Assembly (NCBI RefSeq): GCF_945290125.1
Contig: NZ_CALYQV010000017.1
Coordinates: forward strand, 1-37,240
Direction: 5' to 3'
Length of the DNA stretch: 37,240 nt
Source of the DNA: an uncultured Lactobacillus sp.
GTDB taxonomy: Bacteria; Bacillota; Bacilli; Lactobacillales; Lactobacillaceae
In this document: piece after piece, positions 1-8,640 of the stretch
Numbering within the stretch: position 1 is the stretch's first letter
How the letters are laid out: each line of letters begins with the position of its first letter
Position numbers and translations under genes: made by a program
The notes under the pieces: generated by a model
What the model was told of the DNA's origin: nothing
The model's database searches: none
Seen by the model: the letters and a program-made list of their open reading frames with translations, nothing else

Positions 1-25
1 TTAACTGAATAAGGAGAATACAAAT

Positions 26-250
26 ATGATCTACAAAGTTTTGTATCAAAAAGACAAGGTTGTCAATCCTAGACGGGAAGCAACTAAAACTCTTTACCTT
101 GAGGCAGAAAATTTGGTCGCCGCAAGGACTATGGTTGAGGAAAATACCCCCTATAATATTGAACTCATCCAAGAATTAGCCGGTAATTCACTGACTTATG
201 AAAAGGAGCATGCCGATTTTAAGCTAACTTCTTTTGAGAGTAAGAAGTAA
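26..250 (+). CDS. rpoY: RNA polymerase epsilon subunit RpoY
   Basis: A 74-residue protein of the RpoY/DUF1447 family, the small accessory epsilon subunit of Firmicutes RNA polymerase. The N-terminal [11 protein letters not shown] strand, the central [11 protein letters not shown] segment and the acidic-aromatic C-terminal half match the family, whose members are about 70 residues. An AAGGAG Shine-Dalgarno (SD) sequence at 11-16 supports the ATG at 26. It lies 5 bases before rnjA, and this rpoY-rnjA pairing is conserved in Bacilli, so the two are almost certainly co-transcribed. The family binds core RNA polymerase; its physiological role is still loosely defined. The promoter lies outside the window. 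Confidence 0.93.
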   Translation: MIYKVLYQKDKVVNPRREATKTLYLEAENLVAARTMVEENTPYNIELIQELAGNSLTYEKEHADFKLTSFESKK

Positions 251-255
251 TATCT

Positions 256-1935
256 GTGCGAATAAAAAATAATGAAGTAGCTGTCGTTGCAATCGGGGGG
301 TTGCACGAGATAGGCAAGAATATGTACTGTGTACAGTACCAAGACGAAATTATTATTATGGATTGCGGAATTAAATTCCCTGAAGATGATCTTCTTGGTA
401 TTAATTACGTCATTTCTGACTATTCATATTTAGTTAAAAATCGTAAAAGGATTAAAGCACTTGTTGTTAGCCACGGACACGAAGATCACATTGGCGGAAT
501 ACCATTTCTGCTTGAAAAGATTCCGGAAATTCCCGTATATGCCACACCATTTGCCTTAGCTTTAATTAAGGGCAAGCTTGAAGAACACGGCATTTTGCGG
601 ACAACAGAATTACACGAAGAGCACGAGGACACTGTTCTTAAATTCAAGAAACTAACGGTTACTTTTTTCAGAACCACTCACTCTATTCCGGATACTTTAG
701 GCATAGCTGTTCATACCCCATTAGGTGCGGTCGTGTTTACAGGAGACTTCAAATTTGATTTAACACCGGTAATGAACCAACCTGCTCCGGATTTTCAAAA
801 GATGGCTAAATTAGGTAACGAGGGAGTTTTAGTTCTATTATCCGATTCAACTAACGCTGAAGTCACCCAATTTACTAAGTCCGAGCGTTTTGTGGCTAAA
901 TCGCTGCATGACATTATTACGGGAATCCACGGCCGCATAATTTTTGCTACCTTCGCCTCTAATCTTTACCGCGTATCGACTGCTATCCAGGCAGCAATAG
1001 ATACTGGACGTAAAGTCGCCATTTTTGGACGCAGTATGGAAAACGGTGTGCAAAATGGCATTGATTTAGGCTATTTGAACGTTCCTGATGGTTTGATTGT
1101 AGATGCTAATGAAATAAATCACACACCAGCTGAACAAGTGATGATTTTATGTACCGGCTCACAAGGTGAACCTTTAGCTGCTCTTTCCAGAATAGCAAAT
1201 GGAACCCACAGACAAATTAGTTTACAGCCCGGCGATACAGTGATCTTTTCTTCAAACCCAATACCTGGCAACACATTAAGCGTTAATCATTTGATTAACA
1301 AGTTAATGGAAGGTGGCGCCAGCGTGGTTCATGGCCGAATTAATAATGTCCATACTTCAGGACACGGTGGTCAAGAAGAATTAAAGATGATGGTTCGCCT
1401 AACAAAACCTAAGTACATGATTCCTGTTCATGGTGAATACCGTATGCAGGTCATTCATACCGAACTGGCACAAGCAGCAGGAGTTCCAGCCGCAAATACA
1501 TTTGTTTTGGAAAATGGTGAAGTCATTTGCTTTGGACCAGAAGGCTCCCGCATAGCTGGTCATATTCCAGCTGGCGATGTCTATGTTGATACCTCTGGCA
1601 CAGCCGATGTAGGCAATGTTGTCGTTCATGATCGGCAAGTCTTATCCGAAGATGGATTGGTAGTTGTGGTTGCAACAGTTGATTACAAGCACAAACGCGT
1701 TTTAGCTGGTCCCGATGTTTTGAGTCGTGGTTTTGTTTATATGCGTGAATCTACTGAATTAATCAACCAGGCGCAAAAGCATATTTATCACATTATAAAG
1801 TCCGAAATGGACAAAACTGAACATCCTAAAGACAGTGTAATTCGCAATGCCATTATTGCTAACCTTTCTGATTTTCTATATTCTAAGACAAAAAGACGGC
1901 CGATGATTTTACCAATGTTAGTTGAGAAAAAATAA
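256..1935 (+). CDS. rnjA: Ribonuclease J1
   Basis: A 559-residue metallo-beta-lactamase/beta-CASP ribonuclease with 5'-to-3' exonuclease and endonuclease activity in mRNA turnover and rRNA processing. Metal-binding motifs are visible: SHGHEDHIG at residues 72-80, H142 in THSIPD, D164 in FTGDFKFD, then a beta-CASP region and a late HTSGHGG motif followed by PVHGEYRM. Length is normal for RNase J (about 555). Pairing with rpoY identifies it as J1 rather than J2. The start is GTG at 256, five bases after the rpoY stop; no better in-frame start is seen. A hairpin terminator follows the stop directly. RNase J normally works with an RNase J2 partner and the degradosome, neither of which is encoded here. 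Confidence 0.95.
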   Translation: MRIKNNEVAVVAIGGLHEIGKNMYCVQYQDEIIIMDCGIKFPEDDLLGINYVISDYSYLVKNRKRIKALVVSHGHEDHIGGIPFLLEKIPEIPVYATPFALALIKGKLEEHGILRTTELHEEHEDTVLKFKKLTVTFFRTTHSIPDTLGIAVHTPLGAVVFTGDFKFDLTPVMNQPAPDFQKMAKLGNEGVLVLLSDSTNAEVTQFTKSERFVAKSLHDIITGIHGRIIFATFASNLYRVSTAIQAAIDTGRKVAIFGRSMENGVQNGIDLGYLNVPDGLIVDANEINHTPAEQVMILCTGSQGEPLAALSRIANGTHRQISLQPGDTVIFSSNPIPGNTLSVNHLINKLMEGGASVVHGRINNVHTSGHGGQEELKMMVRLTKPKYMIPVHGEYRMQVIHTELAQAAGVPAANTFVLENGEVICFGPEGSRIAGHIPAGDVYVDTSGTADVGNVVVHDRQVLSEDGLVVVVATVDYKHKRVLAGPDVLSRGFVYMRESTELINQAQKHIYHIIKSEMDKTEHPKDSVIRNAIIANLSDFLYSKTKRRPMILPMLVEKK

Positions 1936-1937
1936 CG

Positions 1938-1962
1938 AAAAGCCCTTTTTAAGGGCTTTTTA
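1938..1962 (+). terminator. Rho-independent terminator after rnjA
   Basis: An AAAAGCCCTT / AAGGGCTTTT inverted repeat with a very short loop is followed by a short T run. It begins two bases after the rnjA stop. The next gene starts only about 19 bases downstream, so expression of the lipid kinase depends on readthrough or on a promoter overlapping this site. Confidence 0.8.
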
Positions 1963-1980
1963 TGTAATGAATGAAATTTT

Positions 1981-2931
1981 ATGGATAACAAATTAAAAAT
2001 ACATCTTTTGGTTAATGAAGTAGCTGGTAACGGGCGTGCAAAAAAAGCACTCAAGAAAACCACAGCTTTATTAATCAATGAAAACATTAACTTTGACTTG
2101 CGAAAAAGCACTTATGCCGGGGAGGCTATTTACATTGCACAAGAATATGGTGACCAAAAGCACTCGCCTACGGAAATTTTGTTGGTAATCGGTGGTGATG
2201 GTTCTCTTAATGAGGTGCTAAATGGAATTAAAAGATCCCAAAATCCGAAAACTCCTATTGCCTACCTACCTGCAGGAACAGGTACTGACTTTGCGCGGGC
2301 TGCCAGCTTAACTAATGATCCGAAAGTTCTTATAGATCATATGAAACAAGAATTTAAACCAGATCGGAAAGACTGCGGGACTTTTATTTTTCCTGACATT
2401 GCCCCTAATAAAAAGTATTATTTTGCCAACAGCTTTGGCATCGGCTTTGACGCATTTGTCAACCATAATAGTAATATTTCAAAATTGAAAAAAATACTGA
2501 ATCATCTTAGTGAAGGCAAATTAATTTACGGCTGTAATGTTTTAGCCACTGTTACCAAACAAGATACTTTTATTGTAGATATTGAAAAGAACGGTCAGAA
2601 ATTCCATTTTGACGATGCCTTCATGGTTACCACAACGAATCATCCTTATTTAGGCGGGGGGCTTCCCTTGTTACCCAGTGCTAAACTTGATAGTCATAAA
2701 ATCGATACAGTTGTAGTGGAAAAATTTGGTTTGGCCAAATTGGTTAAACTATTTATTAATCTCCTAAAAGATGGCTCACATGTCAATGATCCTCAATTTC
2801 ATTATTTTGAAGCTGATAAAGTTAAAGTAACAACAATTAAAAAAGAATATGCACAAGTAGATGGCGAAGAAATCAAACGCAATAAATTTAATATTGAATT
2901 CTCTGTTTCAAGTTTTAACTTATTACGCTGA
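1981..2931 (+). CDS. Diacylglycerol kinase family lipid kinase
   Basis: A 316-residue protein of the DAGK catalytic/YegS-DgkB family, which phosphorylates diacylglycerol or related lipids for phospholipid recycling. The nucleotide-binding GGDGSLNE motif is at residues 71-78, preceded by a VNEVAGNGRA loop. PAGTGTDFAR at 97-106 is the substrate-loop motif, with T where many members have N. The C-terminal QVDGEE is the usual metal/lipid-site strand. Length is typical (about 300). The ATG at 1981 has no recognisable SD, and the rnjA terminator lies just in front, so the start and mode of expression are uncertain. In-frame ATGs upstream are absent. DgkB is the best family comparison, but exact substrate cannot be told from sequence. 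Confidence 0.85.
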   Translation: MDNKLKIHLLVNEVAGNGRAKKALKKTTALLINENINFDLRKSTYAGEAIYIAQEYGDQKHSPTEILLVIGGDGSLNEVLNGIKRSQNPKTPIAYLPAGTGTDFARAASLTNDPKVLIDHMKQEFKPDRKDCGTFIFPDIAPNKKYYFANSFGIGFDAFVNHNSNISKLKKILNHLSEGKLIYGCNVLATVTKQDTFIVDIEKNGQKFHFDDAFMVTTTNHPYLGGGLPLLPSAKLDSHKIDTVVVEKFGLAKLVKLFINLLKDGSHVNDPQFHYFEADKVKVTTIKKEYAQVDGEEIKRNKFNIEFSVSSFNLLR

Positions 2932-2960
2932 AAAATTTAGTTTTGCTAATACTTGCAAAA

Positions 2961-3000
2961 ACAAAAATACCGAGCATTTGTTATGCTCGGTATTTTGTTT
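2961..3000. terminator. Strong hairpin terminator between convergent genes, probably bidirectional
   Basis: An inverted repeat ACAAAAATACCGAGCAT / ATGCTCGGTATTTTGT, with a loop of about 5 bases, carries A-rich and T-rich arms on both sides. It lies 30 bases after the lipid-kinase stop and about 60 bases after the stop of the convergent GNAT gene, so it can end transcription from both directions. Confidence 0.85.
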
Positions 3001-3057
3001 TTGATTACATTTGCCTTAATAAGATATACACTTTTTAATATCAGTCTTTTTTGCACG

Positions 3058-3603
3058 TTAGTTTTTTAAAATTTTATACTTGTAGCAATTAAAACTCATA
3101 TGATCAAGCAGTTGATTTAAACTACGTTTTTTAAAGTGTTTATCTGAACTTAAAATCGAATAGCGGCCTCCTTCATCAACTAAATTATCTTGAGTTAATT
3201 TGAAACCATTATGTTTGTAAAATAATAATCTATTGATCCTTTCAGAGTAGTTTTTTGCTGTTTTAGTAACCGGCTCAATGTCCAAAACAATTTCCTGACC
3301 TGGATGGTTTCTTTTCATTAGATTTAAAATCTCACTACCGTAGCCCTTGCAACGCCAGATTGGATCTACTGCCAAATAGCCAATATAAATGATTTGCTTC
3401 GCATAAGTCCAGAAAATTAAGCCTATAAAATTTTTCTGATCATAAATGACCTGAAAATTTACTCTTTTTTGCAGATCCATTGCAAGCAAGCCAATAATTG
3501 GAAACCGCTCCTTTTTTGGAAATGCACTTAAATATAATTTTTTTACTTTAAAATAATTTTTCGTTCCCCATTTAACATTTTCAAACGTTAAAATAAATAT
3601 CAC
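3058..3603 (-). CDS. GNAT-family N-acetyltransferase
   Basis: A 181-residue protein with a GNAT fold. The acetyl-CoA pyrophosphate loop is RCKGYGS at residues 84-90, preceded by the beta-4 strand IIYIGYLAVD. A later RLLFYKHNGFKL segment is the usual motif B (tyrosine, then N-x-G-F). Substrate is unknown. It follows the ABC-2 permease by about 11 bases and is probably co-transcribed. The apparent start is GTG at 3603, embedded in AGAAAGGTGAT, which itself looks like an extended SD. The true initiation codon may therefore be a non-canonical one a few bases downstream, and the N-terminal residues are uncertain. Confidence 0.8.
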   Translation of the reverse strand: MIFILTFENVKWGTKNYFKVKKLYLSAFPKKERFPIIGLLAMDLQKRVNFQVIYDQKNFIGLIFWTYAKQIIYIGYLAVDPIWRCKGYGSEILNLMKRNHPGQEIVLDIEPVTKTAKNYSERINRLLFYKHNGFKLTQDNLVDEGGRYSILSSDKHFKKRSLNQLLDHMSFNCYKYKILKN

Positions 3604-3614
3604 CTTTCTCTAAC

Positions 3615-4424
3615 TTAAAATGCGTCAAATGAACCGTTTTTGCGCTCTTTTTTTATACAATAATTGAAAATTAAAATGCCAAGCAAGAACCAAATTACAT
3701 TTACCACTATAAATAACATCAGTTTCGACAATGAAACTCCATGGCCAAGAAATATTTGCCGCACTATTTCTATGCCGCCCACGTAAGGAATAACCTCCTG
3801 AAAAGCATTATATACTGGGAAATAAACATTTGACAACATTAGCAATAAAGCCTGCAAAATAGTAGCCCACTGTCCCATTCTTTTAAATCTAATGGAGCCA
3901 GAAGCAAAAATCATTCCGATGCCAAACATTCCTAAGTTGGAAATTAAGGAAAAAGCAAACGTCAATAATATAGCTTTTAATAATTCCGCTACTGTAAACA
4001 TTGAAAAAAACGAGGCTACAAGTCCTATAATTAAGAGATAGATCCAAACAAATAAGTTTTCTGCCAAAGTTTGAATAAAGTATAGGACCCACAAGGGAAA
4101 GAGGGATTGAGTTTCACTTTCAAGCAGACCAGTTCGCTCATCAGTCTCCACCCCATTACTACATCCACCCAATGAGGCAATACCAATACTCCAAAACAAA
4201 AAGCCAACAATGGTAAATAAAACCCCTTGTTTGGTACCATAGGCCTGACCCAATTGCGCAGGATTGGTGAAAAAGATAACAATTAGGAATGCTCCGGCAT
4301 ATAAAACAAGCGAACTAATAGCAGAATTAACATAACGAATTTGTAGTTTTAATTCTAAATATAATTGTACCCCAAAAATATTAAATAGCTTTTTGATTTT
4401 TTTCATTCTACTACCTACTTTCAC
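3615..4424 (-). CDS. ABC-2 type transporter permease
   Basis: A 269-residue integral membrane protein with about six hydrophobic segments: one near residues 33-51, one near 68-85, one near 118-140, then 148-172, 185-203 and a last one before the basic C-terminus. This is the layout of ABC-2 export permeases. It partners the ATPase gene upstream, with a GTGA overlap between that gene's stop and this start. An ATG at residue 7 (4406), preceded by an AGTAGG-like SD, is an equally plausible start. The substrate is not recognisable; the family exports drugs, polysaccharides, lipids or peptides. Confidence 0.8.
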   Translation of the reverse strand: MKVGSRMKKIKKLFNIFGVQLYLELKLQIRYVNSAISSLVLYAGAFLIVIFFTNPAQLGQAYGTKQGVLFTIVGFLFWSIGIASLGGCSNGVETDERTGLLESETQSLFPLWVLYFIQTLAENLFVWIYLLIIGLVASFFSMFTVAELLKAILLTFAFSLISNLGMFGIGMIFASGSIRFKRMGQWATILQALLLMLSNVYFPVYNAFQEVIPYVGGIEIVRQIFLGHGVSLSKLMLFIVVNVIWFLLGILIFNYCIKKERKNGSFDAF

Positions 4425-5128
4425 TTATAAATTCCACGGTATTCAGAAATTAGGTCATTTTCGGCCATTTTATGTTCAATATTTTTCTCTATTTGGCCAT
4501 CTCTTAAGAACAGATAATGATCAACAACTCCAGAGAGCATCTGAGTGTCATGCGATGAAATAAAAATAATATTGCCATTCTTATTTTTTAAATCAAGAAT
4601 AAAAGAGGCTAAATCCTCTTGAGCAGCTATGTCCAAACCGTTTGAGGGTTCATCTAAGAGTAAAACTTCTGTTCCCATTGCTGCTCCCACCAAAATAGCA
4701 GCTTTTTTCTTTAAGCCAGTGGACAAGTTCTGAAAAAAAGTATTAAGTTCATTTGAAAAATTAAAATCTTGAGCCATTTTACGAATATTATTTTCCGTTC
4801 TTTTAGTACTAATTCCCTTAAGTGAGGAAAAGTACATTCCGTTTTCAAGGGTATTCAGTCTATACATAAGACCCCTCTCTCCGGATGCAACAAAACTTGT
4901 GTGCAAGCAGGCCCACTTAAAATAGGATCCTTTCGTTTGATCATTCCTGATCGTGCCCTTAGTTGGTTCTAGTACTCCTGCAAGTAGTCTTAACATAGTC
5001 GATTTTCCCACACCATTAGGTCCAACCAAACCAATTACTGTAGGTTCCAAAGGGATTTTAATGTTAATATCATGTAAAACTGGCTTTTTACCGTAATTTT
5101 TCTTTACCTGATCAAACACTATTGCCAT
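4421..5128 (-). CDS. ABC transporter ATP-binding protein
   Basis: A 235-residue nucleotide-binding domain. It has Walker A GPNGVGKST at residues 36-44, an LSTGLKKK signature at about 135-142 (the C-loop serine is kept and the LSGGQ pattern is altered as in ABC-2 exporters), Walker B VLLLDEP at 155-161 and the H-loop SSHD with H193. It powers the permease encoded next to it by ATP hydrolysis at the inner membrane face. A GAGGGG SD lies about 11 bases before the ATG. It is the first gene of an ATPase-permease-GNAT unit with a TATAAT box upstream. Confidence 0.88.
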   Translation of the reverse strand: MAIVFDQVKKNYGKKPVLHDINIKIPLEPTVIGLVGPNGVGKSTMLRLLAGVLEPTKGTIRNDQTKGSYFKWACLHTSFVASGERGLMYRLNTLENGMYFSSLKGISTKRTENNIRKMAQDFNFSNELNTFFQNLSTGLKKKAAILVGAAMGTEVLLLDEPSNGLDIAAQEDLASFILDLKNKNGNIIFISSHDTQMLSGVVDHYLFLRDGQIEKNIEHKMAENDLISEYRGIYK

Positions 5129-5178
5129 AGACTTTGCTTCCCCTCAGATTAAAATAAAATAATATCATTAATTTAACC

Positions 5179-5184
5179 ATTATA
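5179..5184 (-). promoter_or_regulatory. Putative -10 box for the ABC-2/GNAT operon
   Basis: A perfect TATAAT on the minus strand lies about 50 bases upstream of the ATPase start in a very AT-rich stretch. No good -35 hexamer is visible at 16-18 bases, so the call rests on the -10 and on position. The rest of 5129-5224 holds no gene and no clear terminator. Confidence 0.4.
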
Positions 5185-5224
5185 TTTTAAAAATAGCAAT
5201 AATAATTGTATTTGAAAAATATTT

Positions 5225-5320
5225 TTAATTAAGATATGAAATATTTACTTGTAATTGCGCTAAACGCATTATGGTGTCGATTAAATTTTGTCTGTCAGCT
5301 TTAGCACTAATAGCGCCATT
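5225..5320 (-). other. Open in-frame continuation beyond the stop of the DUF1828-like gene
   Basis: Directly after the TAA at 5321-5323 the same frame stays open for 31 codons to a second TAA at 5225-5227. The encoded segment starts NGAISAKADRQ and ends with an amphipathic stretch containing LIDTIMRLAQLQ. Its composition looks like genuine protein, unlike the AT-rich non-coding DNA that follows. It resembles the C-terminal helix expected for the DUF1828 fold, which suggests that the first TAA is a nonsense mutation or a readthrough point. Confidence 0.6.
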
Positions 5321-5614
5321 TTAGAGATTAAAATCAAATTCCGAAGCTAACGATATATCACCAATAGTTGCGATCAAATCAACGTCACTTGCACTAGGGT
5401 CAAGCTTGAAAAGTGAACGACCGTCATCACTAACAATAAACTTTTCTTTTGCAGTTATTTCCACAAAACAATAAACTGACTCATTAAAAGAATCACGATA
5501 AATTGTTTCAACTTCCAGAGTATTTTGATCCATTAGTAAAACATGAGTATGATTATTAACCCACAATTGCAGAGTATTTTTAAACTCATTCAAATCAGCA
5601 TTTTTTCCTATCAT
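5321..5614 (-). CDS. Small DUF1828-like protein, probably C-terminally truncated
   Basis: A 97-residue protein. The section KEKFIVSDDGRSLFKLD resembles the SDDG-x-x-(I/L)-x-x-L core of DUF1828 proteins. This is my recognition only and is not strong. No catalytic motif is seen and the function is unknown. It begins 9 bases after the recD2 stop, and the GGGGTAA overlapping that stop can serve as SD, so it is the last gene of the PGAM-TPR-recD2 run. The domain normally goes on with a further strand and helix. Here a TAA ends it, while the same frame stays open for 31 more codons. It may be a decaying gene or a truncated allele. Confidence 0.6.
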   Translation of the reverse strand: MIGKNADLNEFKNTLQLWVNNHTHVLLMDQNTLEVETIYRDSFNESVYCFVEITAKEKFIVSDDGRSLFKLDPSASDVDLIATIGDISLASEFDFNL

Positions 5615-5623
5615 AGCGAATTT

Positions 5624-7999
5624 TTACCCCGCTCTTGTTTCTAACTTGATATTTTGCATCCCAATCATAGGATCTATCTGCCTAGAGTATATCAATTCAG
5701 GTGTCAAAATATAATTCGTTTTCTCAGGATTTATTTCTTCAGAATTCGGTACAACATCTTGGTCACTTTTAGCTGGAATCTGCTTCTTAGTTTCCTTGGA
5801 CTCAACTTTTAACACCGCTTGTAATTTAGTAGTTAAGCCAGTCTTGCGATCGTTACCTGAAGTAGTCAAAGCCATTTCATAAGCATGAGGATCACCGATT
5901 AAAACCAGATTTTTTTCTGCACGGGTAACGGCAGTATATAACAAATTACGCTTAAGCATGACATAATTTTGCATAGTCAGACTAAGGATAACTAAAGGAA
6001 ATTCAGAACCCTGGGCTTTATGAATAGTAATTGCATATGCTCTAGTTAAATCGAAAAGATCCTTTTTGCTAAAAGTAACTTCCCTATCATCGAAATCAGC
6101 AACCATACACTTTTGCGAATTTTCGTTATCAATTGCTAGAATTTTACCGATTTGACCGTTATAAATATCTTTTTCCGGATTATTCTGCAGTTGTAGAATA
6201 CGATCACCTATACGAAAAATCTCGTCATGTACTTCCAGAACTTTACTGTTAGGCTTAGCTGGATTCATAATTTCCTGAATTACATTATTCAAATTATTTA
6301 CTCCGCCATCACCCTGATACATAGCTCCTAGGACTTGAATATCATCGGGATTGAATCCCTTTGCCAAAGCCCGCTCAACAATCTGACTAACTACGTGAGC
6401 AACTTCATGAGGTGGACAAGAAATGAAGGAATAGTTGCTGGTTTTCTGAAATAATTTTTGCACATTTTTACCCATATTAATGTCATGAGCAAGTGTGATA
6501 ATGCTGGAATCATCACCTTGACGGTGGATTTGCTTGAGAACTGTAGTGGGAAAAGCTTGCGATTTGATCAAATCAGCAAACACATTTCCTGCACCAACAG
6601 AGGGCAACTGATCCTTATCTCCAACAAAAACAATATGTTTAGTTTCATTAATGCTATAAACCAATTGTTTAAACAAAAACATATCTACCATTGACATTTC
6701 ATCAATGATTAAAATCTCACCATTTAATTCGTTCAAATCAGTTGCATCATTTTCTCCAATTCCCAGTCCTAATAATCGATGGATTGTTTTAGCTGTAATA
6801 CCAGTGATTTCTTCCATTCTTTTTGCAGCACGACCTGTGGGTGCTGCCAGCAAAAATGGTGGATCCGTACTATACAAAGATGAAGCAGGTATTTTAGCTA
6901 AATCACGCAATGCTAACAGAATACCGTTAATGATAGTTGTTTTACCTGTTCCTGGGCCTCCCGTTAAAATTGAAATGGGATTAGTTAAAGCATTTTTAAT
7001 AGCAGCTTTTTGGGTTTCATCATAAGTAATCTTTAACTTAGCTTCAGCCTGAGCTATGGCGCGGTTTAATTCTTTCTCACTATATTTTGAACTCTTGTGG
7101 TTTTTTTCCACCAAATTTTTCATTGCATTGGCAATATCAGTTTCAGTTTCATATATTTCCTGCAGCGCTGCATTTTCCCCCATTACCACCACTTTACCTT
7201 GATGCTGGAGATTATTAACGCAATCAGCTATGACATCAAATTTATCAACTTGAAGCAATTTACCAGTCTCTGTTAGCAACTGTTCCAGTTTGATGTATGT
7301 ATTACCTTCTTTAGCAACTTCATCAAGCAAAATTTGAAAAATAGCGCCATTAACTCTTTTAGGATCTACGGAACTAATTCCTAGTTTACTACCTATTCGG
7401 TCAGCACTTTTAAACGCATAGCCCGTAACTTCAGCAATAGAAGCATATGGATCTTCTTCCAATTTGCTTAAAGTATCACCATGATAAAGCTGGTAAAGTC
7501 TGCCAGCTACTTTTTTATTTAAGCCAAATTGCGCCAATTTTAGTACAGTTTCAGAATAAGAATCCATTGAACTGACACCATTAAGTAGACTATCTTTTTG
7601 CTTTTTGGTTAATGACAAAGTCGCTACTTTTTCAGGTTTTTCTTTTAAAATTGTTAATGCATCTATTCCCAAGTCTGAAATTATTGCACTGGCTGCCTTT
7701 TTACCGATTCCTGGAAATTTACTTGAACTCAAGTAACTGATTAAACTGCCTTTTTCATGTGGTAAAGCCAGTTTATAGTTATCAGAGCGAAATTGGAGGC
7801 CAAACTTATTATGAACAATTAACCTACCTGAAAAGCTATAAGTTGCGCCAACTTGGACGTCACCAAAATTACCAGTAACCTTAATTTCATCACGATCGTA
7901 TTTTTCGAGTTTACCAATTATGGTGACATCAAGTATCTTATATAGATCCTGGTCATTTTCAAAAACTATTCTGTTAATTTTGCCGGTAAAAGTTGTCAT
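5624..7999 (-). CDS. recD2: RecD2 family ATP-dependent DNA helicase
   Basis: A 791-residue superfamily 1B 5'-to-3' DNA helicase of the RecD2/YrrC type, which acts without RecBC in replication-fork and recombination maintenance. It has an N-terminal OB-like domain (residues 1-80), a helix-hairpin-helix SKFPGIGKKAA near 93-103, Walker A GGPGTGKT at 347-354, PTGRAAKRM at about 387-395, Walker B IIDEMSMVD at 431-439, GDKDQLPSVGAG from 460, and a C-terminal AYAITIHKAQGSE motif followed by YTAVTRAEK. Length is typical. The ATG overlaps the stop of the TPR gene (ATGA). The C-terminal tail after about residue 735 is polar and poorly conserved. Confidence 0.93.
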   Translation of the reverse strand: MTTFTGKINRIVFENDQDLYKILDVTIIGKLEKYDRDEIKVTGNFGDVQVGATYSFSGRLIVHNKFGLQFRSDNYKLALPHEKGSLISYLSSSKFPGIGKKAASAIISDLGIDALTILKEKPEKVATLSLTKKQKDSLLNGVSSMDSYSETVLKLAQFGLNKKVAGRLYQLYHGDTLSKLEEDPYASIAEVTGYAFKSADRIGSKLGISSVDPKRVNGAIFQILLDEVAKEGNTYIKLEQLLTETGKLLQVDKFDVIADCVNNLQHQGKVVVMGENAALQEIYETETDIANAMKNLVEKNHKSSKYSEKELNRAIAQAEAKLKITYDETQKAAIKNALTNPISILTGGPGTGKTTIINGILLALRDLAKIPASSLYSTDPPFLLAAPTGRAAKRMEEITGITAKTIHRLLGLGIGENDATDLNELNGEILIIDEMSMVDMFLFKQLVYSINETKHIVFVGDKDQLPSVGAGNVFADLIKSQAFPTTVLKQIHRQGDDSSIITLAHDINMGKNVQKLFQKTSNYSFISCPPHEVAHVVSQIVERALAKGFNPDDIQVLGAMYQGDGGVNNLNNVIQEIMNPAKPNSKVLEVHDEIFRIGDRILQLQNNPEKDIYNGQIGKILAIDNENSQKCMVADFDDREVTFSKKDLFDLTRAYAITIHKAQGSEFPLVILSLTMQNYVMLKRNLLYTAVTRAEKNLVLIGDPHAYEMALTTSGNDRKTGLTTKLQAVLKVESKETKKQIPAKSDQDVVPNSEEINPEKTNYILTPELIYSRQIDPMIGMQNIKLETRAG

Positions 8000-8640
8000 T
8001 TTTTCTTTCTCGCATTAGTTATTAATTTTAGTGCAGAAGCATACTGTTGTTCTTCATGTGCAAAAACTTTGGGATCCTGTTTTTTGGATTTAGCAAAATA
8101 CTTTTCTGCTTCGTGGCGGTTTTGAGTCAAACTTGTGATTCCAAGCATGAAATTGACTTTTGCCGTCCTTTGCTCTTTCCCGATTTTTTTATAACTTGAC
8201 TCTGCCTCATTGATTTCACCAAGACTGAGCCAAATATCTCCTATCAATTCCCACACCTTGGCATCTTGCCGTTTAATGGTTAAAGCATAAGCAAGTGCTT
8301 TTTGCCTTTGTCCTATTTTGAAAAAAACGAGAGCCTTTTGGTATAAAACTAAATCATCGTTAGGAATCTGGTTAAGTAAATTTATGGCCTTTTTAAATTC
8401 ACCCTGCAGGTAATAGCATACTGCCAGATCATAATCTAAATCTTGAGGATGAGTAACCAAATTTTTAGCCTTTTTTAATAACTCCGTAGCTTGATCGCTG
8501 CTGCCCTCTTTTATTAAAAAGGTTGCCAATTTTAAATAGTTTTCACTGCTATCTGGCTTTTCATCAATCTGCGTAATTAATTCGTGTATTTTTTTTTGGA
8601 CAATATCGGAATTACCTGTTGATTTTCTTTTCTCTATCAT
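7996..8640 (-). CDS. Tetratricopeptide repeat protein
   Basis: A 214-residue, soluble, mostly helical protein with four or five TPR-like units. Examples are NYLKLATFLIKEGSSDQATELLKKA, YDLAVCYYLQGEFKKAINLLNQI and WELIGDIWLSLGEINEAESSYKKI (each described here only in part). There is no signal peptide or membrane segment. TPR proteins act as scaffolds, and no partner can be named from sequence. It overlaps the preceding PGAM gene and the following recD2 gene by ATGA junctions, so the three are translationally coupled. A TPR gene in front of recD2 is a common arrangement in Bacilli. The C-terminus is very basic (NARKKK). Confidence 0.85.
   Translation of the reverse strand: MIEKRKSTGNSDIVQKKIHELITQIDEKPDSSENYLKLATFLIKEGSSDQATELLKKAKNLVTHPQDLDYDLAVCYYLQGEFKKAINLLNQIPNDDLVLYQKALVFFKIGQRQKALAYALTIKRQDAKVWELIGDIWLSLGEINEAESSYKKIGKEQRTAKVNFMLGITSLTQNRHEAEKYFAKSKKQDPKVFAHEEQQYASALKLITNARKKK

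Noticed and set aside
3058..5128. ABC-2 exporter plus GNAT as a bacteriocin or antibiotic immunity system
   Set aside because: No precursor peptide, modification enzyme or regulator is nearby; the three genes alone do not support it.
6705..7025. 106-codon plus-strand frame inside recD2
   Set aside because: It lies opposite the conserved helicase motor domain and shows no recognisable protein features.
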